Assembly (NCBI RefSeq): GCF_003628555.1
Contig: NZ_CP021731.1
Span: 3,100,001 to 3,164,000 of the forward strand
DNA length: 64,000 bases
Direction of reading: 5' to 3'
Source: Azoarcus sp. DN11
Lineage (GTDB): Bacteria > Pseudomonadota > Gammaproteobacteria > Burkholderiales > Rhodocyclaceae
The position numbers and the translations under genes are program-made. The notes beneath the pieces are model-generated. The model ran no database searches. It saw only the letters and a program-made list of their open reading frames with translations, and was not told the origin of the DNA. This document shows, in pieces, positions 55,861 to 64,000 of this stretch; the stretch's first letter is position 1; each line of letters begins with the position of its first letter.

Positions 55861-55876
55861 CACCATTCGAATGGTG
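55861..55876. promoter_or_regulatory. Perfect 16-bp palindrome in the gabD/pat intergenic region
   Basis: CACCATTCGAATGGTG is a perfect palindrome with no spacer, lying in the 316-bp gap between divergent gabD and the acyl-CoA synthetase gene. It is a strong operator candidate for a dimeric regulator, but no regulator gene is adjacent. The rest of the gap shows no gene. Confidence 0.5.
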
Positions 55877-56010
55877 CACTGCGGTAAACTTGAGTTTCGA
55901 GCAGGGTATAACCACACTGCAACACCACGAACACGATTCACTCCGCATGCGCGGCAACGTGCCGAACCTGGCACTCCGAGACCAGCGAACCTGGATCAAG
56001 GCGAACCAAC

Positions 56011-58704
56011 ATGAAAGAAAAGCATTACCTGAGCCCCCTGCTCGAACCGAAATCGGTCGGAGTCATCGGCGCCAGCGAGCGGGAAAACTCCATCGGCCAC
56101 GTGGTCGTCCGCAACATGCTCGCAGCGGGCTTCCGCGGCCGTCTGTTCGCCATCAACCCGAAGCATGAATCGGTACTCGGGGTCCCCTGCCACAAGACCG
56201 TCGAGGACGTGCCGCACCGCCTGGACCTGGCCGTCATCGCCGTGCCCGCGGAAAAGGTCCTCACCGTGGTCGAAGGCTGCGGGCGCGCCGGCGTCAAGGC
56301 GATCATCATCCTCTCCGCCGGCTTCTCCGAAAGCGGCCCGCGCGGCGCCACGCTCGAACGCCACGTGGTCGAGGCCGCGCGCCGCTACCGCATCCGCCTG
56401 CTGGGCCCGAACTGCCTCGGCATCATGCGCCCGGAACTGGGCCTCAACGCCACCTTCGCGCACGTCAGCGCGATCAAGGGCTCCATCGGCCTGATCTCCC
56501 AGTCCGGCGCCCTCGTCACTTCGATCCTCGACTGGGCGATGCCGAACAACATCGGCTTCTCCACGGTCGTCTCGCTCGGCTCCTCGAGCGACATCGATTT
56601 CGGCGAAGTCCTCGAATACATGATCTCGGACCCACGCACCGAGAGCATCATCATGTACGTCGAAGGCATCCGCGACGCGCGCCGCTTCATGAGCGCCCTG
56701 CGTGGCGCCGCGCGCGTCAAGCCCGTGCTGCTGATCAAGGTCGGGCGCCATCCGCAGGGCGCGCGGGCGATCCGCTCCCACTCCGGCTCGGTGAGCGGCG
56801 ACGACACGGTGTTCGACGCCGCGCTGCGCCGCTCCGGCGTGATCCGCCTGTACAACATGGGGCAGCTCTTCGCCGCCGCCAACGCACTGTTCTCGCATTT
56901 CCGCCCGCGCGGCAACCGCCTCGCGATCGTCACCAATGGCGGCGGACCGGGCGTCATGGCGGCCGACCGCGCCGCCGACCTCGGCATCCCGCTGTCGGAG
57001 CTCTCCGAAGGGACGATGGAGAAGCTCAATGCCGCCCTGCCCCACGGCTGGTCGCGCGGCAACCCGATCGACATCCTCGGCGACGCCGACGTCGAGCGCT
57101 ACCGCAAGACCGTGCAGGCCGCCATCGAAGGCCCCAACGTCGACGGCGTCCTCGTGATGCTGACGCCGCAGGCCACCAGCGACCCGAGCGCCGTCGCCGA
57201 AGCGATCGTCGAGCTGGAAAAAACCGCCGACAAGCCGGTGGTGACGTGCTGGATGGGCGAGGAACTGGTACGCAGCGGCCGCAAGGCCTTCGAGACGGCC
57301 GGCATCCCGACCTTCCGCACGCCGGAGCCGGCCGTCGAGCTCTTCAGCCACCTCTCCGCGTACTACCGCAACCAGAAGCTGCTGATGCAGACGCCGGCGT
57401 CCCTGTCGCACCTGAAGCCGCCGTCGATCGAAAGCGCCCGCCTCGTCATCGAGACGGCGCTCGCCGAGCGCCGCAAGGTGCTCAACGAGATGGAATCGAA
57501 GGCGCTGCTGGCCGCCTTCCGCATCCCCATCGCGCAGACCGTCGTCGCCCGCTCGGCGACCGAGGCGATGGTGCTGGCCGAGGAAATCGGCCTGCCCGTC
57601 GTCATGAAGATCGACTCGCCGTCGATCATCCACAAGGCCGACTCCGGCGGCGTGCGCCTCAACCTCGGCAGCCTCGCCGCGGTGCGCACCGCCTACCAGG
57701 AGATCCTCGAGGACGTCCGCCGCAACAAGCCTGAGGCCGCGATCAACGGCGTCGCGATCGAGCCCATGATCATGAAGCGCAACGGCCGCGAACTGGCCGT
57801 CGGCGTGCGCCGCGATCCCGTGTTCGGCCCCGTCATCACCTTCGGCGAGGGCGGCAACCGCGTCGAGGCCAACAAGGACCTCGCCGTCGCGCTGCCGCCG
57901 CTGAACAACTACCTCGTGCACGACCTCATCAAGTCGTCGCGTGTCGCCAGCCTGCTCGGCGAATTCCGCACCATGCCCCCGGTCGACATGGAAGCGCTGG
58001 AATTCGTCCTGCTGCGCGTGTCGGAAATGGTCTGCGAGCTGCCGTGGATCACGACGATGGAGATCAACCCGCTGATCGTCGACGAGCACGGCGCCGTTGC
58101 CGTCGACGCACGGGTCACGGTGGAAAACGTGTCCCCGTCGGTCGACCGCTACGCACACATGGCGATCCACCCCTACCCGTCGCAGCTCACCAGCACCTGG
58201 ATCCAGCCCGAAGGCACCGTGGTCACGATCCGCCCGATCAAGCCCGAGGACGCCGAACTCGAAGTCGAGTTCGTGCGCAAGCTGTCGGCCGAGACCAAGT
58301 ACTACCGCTTCATGAACACCATGCGCGAACTGCCGCCGGCGATGGTCGCGCGCCTGACGCAGATCGACTACGACCGCGAGATGGCCTTCCTCGCAACGAT
58401 CCCGGCCGAGGACGGAACACACGAGATGGAGGTCGGCGTGTGCCGCTATGCGGTCAATCCCGACGGCGAGTCCTGCGAATTCGCAGTCGTCGTCGCCGAC
58501 GACTGGCAGCACCGCGGCCTCGCACGCAAGCTGATGGGCGTGCTCATCGAAACCGCGCGCAACAAGGGCCTGCTGTACATGAACGGCGTCTTCCTCGCCA
58601 ACAACGAACGCATGCTCAAGTTCGTGCAGGGCCTGGGGTTCGTGCTGTCGAACGATCCCGAGGACAACACCGTCAAACTCGGTGTCCTTGCGCTGCAGGA
58701 CTGA
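56011..58704 (+). CDS. ADP-forming acyl-CoA synthetase/GNAT acetyltransferase (Pat-type)
   Basis: The 897-residue protein has a CoA-binding domain (PKSVGVIGASER), the succinyl-CoA-ligase-like domain with H257 in SHSGS, an ATP-grasp domain (about 480-700) and a C-terminal GNAT domain (about 730-897) with VVADDWQHRGLARKLMG. This is the arrangement of Pat/PatZ (YfiQ) lysine acetyltransferases that control acetyl-CoA synthetase and other enzymes. In those proteins the synthetase part is generally not catalytic; whether it is here is not clear, although the His is kept. Confidence 0.9.
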   Translation: MKEKHYLSPLLEPKSVGVIGASERENSIGHVVVRNMLAAGFRGRLFAINPKHESVLGVPCHKTVEDVPHRLDLAVIAVPAEKVLTVVEGCGRAGVKAIIILSAGFSESGPRGATLERHVVEAARRYRIRLLGPNCLGIMRPELGLNATFAHVSAIKGSIGLISQSGALVTSILDWAMPNNIGFSTVVSLGSSSDIDFGEVLEYMISDPRTESIIMYVEGIRDARRFMSALRGAARVKPVLLIKVGRHPQGARAIRSHSGSVSGDDTVFDAALRRSGVIRLYNMGQLFAAANALFSHFRPRGNRLAIVTNGGGPGVMAADRAADLGIPLSELSEGTMEKLNAALPHGWSRGNPIDILGDADVERYRKTVQAAIEGPNVDGVLVMLTPQATSDPSAVAEAIVELEKTADKPVVTCWMGEELVRSGRKAFETAGIPTFRTPEPAVELFSHLSAYYRNQKLLMQTPASLSHLKPPSIESARLVIETALAERRKVLNEMESKALLAAFRIPIAQTVVARSATEAMVLAEEIGLPVVMKIDSPSIIHKADSGGVRLNLGSLAAVRTAYQEILEDVRRNKPEAAINGVAIEPMIMKRNGRELAVGVRRDPVFGPVITFGEGGNRVEANKDLAVALPPLNNYLVHDLIKSSRVASLLGEFRTMPPVDMEALEFVLLRVSEMVCELPWITTMEINPLIVDEHGAVAVDARVTVENVSPSVDRYAHMAIHPYPSQLTSTWIQPEGTVVTIRPIKPEDAELEVEFVRKLSAETKYYRFMNTMRELPPAMVARLTQIDYDREMAFLATIPAEDGTHEMEVGVCRYAVNPDGESCEFAVVVADDWQHRGLARKLMGVLIETARNKGLLYMNGVFLANNERMLKFVQGLGFVLSNDPEDNTVKLGVLALQD

Positions 58705-58714
58705 AACGCACCCG

Positions 58715-59563
58715 ATGCCCGCAACGATCGAAACCATAACCTTCCACGGCCAGCCCGCCCTCGCGCTCTCCACGCAGGCCGGCGCGCGCGCCGTCGTGTC
58801 GCTCTTCGGCGCCCAGATCCTGTCGTGGATCCCGGCGGGCGGCGACGAGCGCCTCTACCTCAGCCCCGCCGCCGTCTACGACGGCAGCACCGCGATCCGC
58901 GGCGGCATCCCGGTGTGCTTCCCGCAGTTCGCCGGACTCGGCAAGCTCCCGAAGCACGGCATCCTGCGCACGCGCCCGTGGGTCGTGGACGAACAGCGCA
59001 CGGGCGACGACTACGCGCTCGTCACGCTGCGCTGCACGGAGACCGACGACACTTGGGCGATCTGGCCGCAGAACTTCGTCGCCGAGCTCACCGTGGTCGT
59101 CGAGGGCGAGCGTCTCGACGTCGAACTCGAAGTCGAGAACACCGGCCACGCCCCCTTCGCCTTCACCGCGGCGCTGCACACCTACCTGCGCGTGAAGGAG
59201 GTCGAGACGGCCCGCCTCGAAGGCCTCTACAGCCACGAATACCGCGACGCCGCCGACCACGACCGCATCAAGCGCGACTCCGGCGACGTGCTGGTGGTCG
59301 AGGACGAGACCGACCGCGTGTACCACGACGTCAAGCGCCCGCTGCTCTTGCGCGACGGCGACCGCAGCCTCGGCATCAACGCGGAAGGCTTCCCGGATGT
59401 CATCGTGTGGAACCCGTGGGAAACGCGCTGCGCCGCGCTCACCGACATGCCGGCGAACGGCTTCCGCCACATGCTGTGCGTCGAGGCCGCCGCGGCGCGC
59501 CAGCGCATCGAACTGGACGCCGGCGAAAGCTGGGTCGGGCGCCAGAGCCTGATCGCGCTCTGA
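58715..59563 (+). CDS. D-hexose-6-phosphate mutarotase-like protein (YeaD family)
   Basis: The 282-residue protein belongs to the aldose 1-epimerase superfamily, YeaD branch, which interconverts anomers of glucose 6-phosphate. Family features are [23 protein letters not shown] and the catalytic region ALHTYLRV with [11 protein letters not shown]. The ATG at 58715 lies 10 bp after the preceding stop. Confidence 0.88.
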   Translation: MPATIETITFHGQPALALSTQAGARAVVSLFGAQILSWIPAGGDERLYLSPAAVYDGSTAIRGGIPVCFPQFAGLGKLPKHGILRTRPWVVDEQRTGDDYALVTLRCTETDDTWAIWPQNFVAELTVVVEGERLDVELEVENTGHAPFAFTAALHTYLRVKEVETARLEGLYSHEYRDAADHDRIKRDSGDVLVVEDETDRVYHDVKRPLLLRDGDRSLGINAEGFPDVIVWNPWETRCAALTDMPANGFRHMLCVEAAAARQRIELDAGESWVGRQSLIAL

Positions 59564-59693
59564 TCCGTCAAATTCTGCAACCGGGCGGCGCTTGCGTCGG
59601 CAGGCCCCCTGTTGCACCATCGCCCCCCTCGTTCCCCCTTTCCAACAAGACGGCGCTACCCCACGCGTGTGGTCACCGCGCCCGCCCGAGTCC

Positions 59694-62030
<2,337 letters not shown>

Positions 62031-62034
62031 GACC

Positions 62035-62403
62035 ATGAGCACGACGATCTACGGCATCAAGAACTGCGATATGATGAAGAAGGCCTTTGCCTGGCTCGAC
62101 GCGCAGGGCATCGCCTACACTTTCCACGACTACCGCAAGTCCGGCATCTCCCCCGACACGCTCGCCCGCTGGTGCGACCGCCTCGGCTGGCAGGCGCTGG
62201 TCAACACGCGCGGCACCACCTGGCGCAAGCTCGACCCCGCGCAGCAGGCGATCGCCTCCGCCGCGGACGCCATCGCGCTGATGGCCGCGCACACCAGCGT
62301 CATCCGCCGCCCCGTGATCGAGACGGCCTCGGGCGGGATCGTCGCCGGATTCGACACCGAACGCCTCACCGCGCTGTTCGCGCAGGACGGAGCCCACCGA
62401 TGA
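62035..62403 (+). CDS. ArsC/Spx-family reductase (YffB-like)
   Basis: The 122-residue protein has a thioredoxin-like fold with [17 protein letters not shown]11 being the active-site cysteine, and RGTTWRKL further on. It is the ArsC-like group of uncharacterised reductases, not a dedicated arsenate reductase. Its stop overlaps the hslO start (ATGA), a pairing that suggests redox functions. Confidence 0.88.
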   Translation: MSTTIYGIKNCDMMKKAFAWLDAQGIAYTFHDYRKSGISPDTLARWCDRLGWQALVNTRGTTWRKLDPAQQAIASAADAIALMAAHTSVIRRPVIETASGGIVAGFDTERLTALFAQDGAHR

Positions 62404-63284
62404 AGACTCACAAGAGCTACGTACGCCGCTTCCTGCTCGAGGACCTCGACATCCGCGGCGCCGTCGTGCGCCTGGACGACGTCTGGCAGGCACTGCAGAA
62501 GGGGCGCAACTACCCGCGCAACGTCGGCACCCTGCTCGGCGAGATGAGCGCCGTGTCGGCACTGATCACCGCGAACCTCAAGCAGGCCGGGCGCCTCACC
62601 TTCCAGGTGCAGGGCCACGGGGCGGTACGCCTGCTCGTGGTCGACTGCGACGAGACCCTGAACCTGCGCGGCTTCGCGGCCTTCGACGAGCCCGTACCGG
62701 ACGGCGACCACCTCGCGCAGTTGGTCGGCGACGGCATCCTCCAGCTCACGCTGGACGTCGAAGGCATGGACCAGCCCTACCAGAGCCTCGTCCCGCTCGA
62801 AGGCAACAGCATCGCCACGGTGTTCGAGCATTACCTGCAGCAGTCCGAACAGCAGCCGGCCGGCCTGTGGCTCGCGTGCAGCAAGGACGCGGCCGCGGCA
62901 CTGTTCCTGCAGAAGCTCCCCGGCGCCGACGCGCGCGACGAGGACGGCTGGTCGCGCGCCCACCAGTTCGCGCAGACCGTCACGCGCGAAGAACTCCTTG
63001 CGCTCGACCCCGAGACCCTGCTCGGCCGCCTGTTCGCCGAGGAAACCGTGCGCCTCTACGATCCGCGCCCGGTGACCCACGACTTCCCGCCCGACCGCGA
63101 CAAGATCGTCGCGATGCTGCGCGCGCTCGGCGAAGGCGAGGTGCGCCGCATCTACGCCGAGCACGGCGAGCTGGTCGTGCGCGACGACCTGTCGAACCAC
63201 GAATACCGCTTCGAACCGGACGAGATCGACGAACTCTTCGAGTCCGGCCCCGGCCCCGCGGAACCGCCTCCGACCCTGCACTGA
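62400..63284 (+). CDS. hslO: Hsp33-family chaperonin lacking the redox-switch cysteines
   Basis: The 294-residue protein matches Hsp33 along its length, including the N-terminal fold and the region [25 protein letters not shown]. Hsp33 is normally activated by oxidation of four zinc-binding cysteines, in a CxC and a CxxC pair. At those places this protein has VTH (225-227) and RDDL (261-264), and its only cysteines are C83 and C160. It may therefore act as a constitutive or differently controlled chaperone. It overlaps the ArsC-like gene. Confidence 0.93.
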   Translation: MKTHKSYVRRFLLEDLDIRGAVVRLDDVWQALQKGRNYPRNVGTLLGEMSAVSALITANLKQAGRLTFQVQGHGAVRLLVVDCDETLNLRGFAAFDEPVPDGDHLAQLVGDGILQLTLDVEGMDQPYQSLVPLEGNSIATVFEHYLQQSEQQPAGLWLACSKDAAAALFLQKLPGADARDEDGWSRAHQFAQTVTREELLALDPETLLGRLFAEETVRLYDPRPVTHDFPPDRDKIVAMLRALGEGEVRRIYAEHGELVVRDDLSNHEYRFEPDEIDELFESGPGPAEPPPTLH

Positions 63285-63297
63285 GCGCGATTATGGC

Positions 63298-63327
63298 CTT
63301 CCGGTGCATGACATCATGCACCGGAAG
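63298..63327 (+). terminator. Strong hairpin after hslO
   Basis: A perfect 13-bp stem (63298-63310 with 63315-63327) with a four-base loop lies 14 bp after hslO. No T-run follows, so it may protect the transcript 3' end or help Rho rather than act as an intrinsic terminator. Confidence 0.5.
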
Positions 63328-63331
63328 ATCC

Positions 63332-63360
63332 TTGCCCGATTCCACTGTCGTCATTAGACT
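63332..63360 (+). promoter_or_regulatory. Candidate minC promoter
   Basis: TTGCCC (63332-63337) and TAGACT (63355-63360) are 17 bp apart, 27 bp upstream of the minC start. Confidence 0.45.
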
Positions 63361-63387
63361 TTCAAGCTTTTCGGCCTCATCGTACCC

Positions 63388-64000
63388 ATGTCCGCTTCCA
63401 ACGCCGCCCGCTCGATCGAGTTCCGTAATGCGACGCTCGGCGCCACCATAGCGGTCCTGCGCGAAACCGAACCGGCAAGGCTCGCCGACGCCCTGCACCT
63501 GATGCTCGGCGGCATGCCCGATTTCTTCAGCGGCGAAGCGGCCGTGCTTGATTTCGCCGACATCGCGGCCTACCCCGAACGCATCGACTGGGTCGGCCTC
63601 GCGAGCCTCTTCCGCCGCTACCGGCTGCAGCCCGTCGGCGTGCGCAACCTGCCGGAAGACCTCGCCGCGACGGCCCGTCAGGCGGGACTCGCGATCCTCG
63701 ACGCGGCCGAACTGCGCGACCGCCAGGGCGCGGCACCCGCAGCGCCGCAACCGCACCCGGAACCCGCCCCCGCCGCACAGCCCGCACCGGCTCCGGCCGC
63801 CGCACCGGCAAGCTCCGCGAACACCCTCTACATCGACCGTCCGCTGCGTTCCGGCCAGCAGGTGTACGCCCGCGGCGCCGACCTCGTGCTCCTGGCCGGC
63901 GTCAGCAACGGCTCGGAAGTCATCGCCGACGGCAGCATCCACTGTTACGGCCCGCTGCGCGGCCGCGCGCTCGCCGGCGCCCGCGGCAATACCGAAGCGC
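63388..64000 (+). CDS. minC: Septum site-determining protein MinC (5' part, runs off the window)
   Basis: The first 204 codons are in the window and no stop is reached. The N-terminal domain leads to an Ala/Pro-rich linker (residues about 114-146), and the C-terminal domain starts with IDRPLRSGQQVYARGADLVL and ADGSIHCYGPLRGRALAG, typical of MinC. MinC inhibits FtsZ assembly at the poles with MinD and MinE; minD and minE are expected downstream. Confidence 0.95.
   Translation, partial: MSASNAARSIEFRNATLGATIAVLRETEPARLADALHLMLGGMPDFFSGEAAVLDFADIAAYPERIDWVGLASLFRRYRLQPVGVRNLPEDLAATARQAGLAILDAAELRDRQGAAPAAPQPHPEPAPAAQPAPAPAAAPASSANTLYIDRPLRSGQQVYARGADLVLLAGVSNGSEVIADGSIHCYGPLRGRALAGARGNTEA

Noticed and set aside
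55996..58773. Open frame of 925 codons opposite the Pat-type gene
   Set aside because: Its composition (many Asp, His and Arg, no hydrophobic core) is that of an antisense mirror frame, and the plus-strand gene is unambiguous.
62035..62403. Arsenate reductase of an ars operon
   Set aside because: It is the YffB/Spx-like group; no arsR, arsB or other arsenic genes are present.

Overview
The window reads as a chromosomal segment of a GC-rich betaproteobacterium, most like the Rhodocyclales/Zoogloeaceae group (Azoarcus, Aromatoleum, Thauera). This is inferred from the protein sequences and gene order; no search was run. Most of it is ordinary core genome. No phage, plasmid, CRISPR array or rRNA operon is visible. 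There is one insertion sequence.

Layout. 1-1351: a complete ISL3-type insertion sequence with terminal inverted repeats and an exact 8-bp target duplication, inserted between pnp and its terminator hairpin. 1364-16104 (minus strand): translation, RNA and chromosome genes in the order PHP phosphatase, YciO-type protein, site-2 protease, trpS, scpA, scpB, rluB, then rimP-nusA-infB-rbfA-truB, then rpsO-pnp. 16196-21082 (plus): a tandem glycine riboswitch controlling gcvT-gcvH-gcvP. 21115-25970: a membrane GH17 protein and an NdvB-type GH17/GT2 beta-glucan synthase. 26043-28654: a LysR regulator divergent from fpr, then a two-gene unit (NrfJ-like OB-fold protein plus a small lipoyl-domain protein with three cysteines). 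28670-34912: a CHASE-PAS-GGDEF protein, ettA, an exported metallo-beta-lactamase-fold protein and a CPA1 antiporter. 34952-35036: tRNA-Leu(UAG). 35097-39357: an AttEFGH-like ABC unit. 39766-42053: a substrate-binding protein coupled to a HAMP-GGDEF protein. 42122-45115: hpnC-hpnD-hpnE for squalene synthesis. 45127-48617: ybbA/tesA and selD/mnmH, each a divergent pair. 48622-53506 (minus): a sigma-54-type promoter, a 39-residue peptide, an ABC exporter with degenerate nucleotide-binding motifs, a histidine kinase and an NtrC-family regulator. 53650-63284: methyltransferase and gabD, divergent from a Pat-type acyl-CoA synthetase/GNAT protein, a hexose-6-phosphate mutarotase-like gene, tex, an ArsC/Spx-like reductase and an Hsp33 without its redox-switch cysteines. 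63388-64000: the start of minC.

The strongest candidate for an undescribed system is 48622-53506. A small peptide with a strong ribosome binding site is translationally coupled (TGATG) to the exporter. The promoter has the GG-N10-GC core of sigma-54 promoters, and the same unit encodes a sigma-54-dependent activator and its sensor kinase, which suggests a self-contained, signal-induced peptide or small-molecule export circuit. Other notable points are the cysteine-poor Hsp33, the lipoyl/NrfJ-like pair, the new IS copy in the pnp terminator, and a convergently overlapping membrane protein gene between the two glucan genes.
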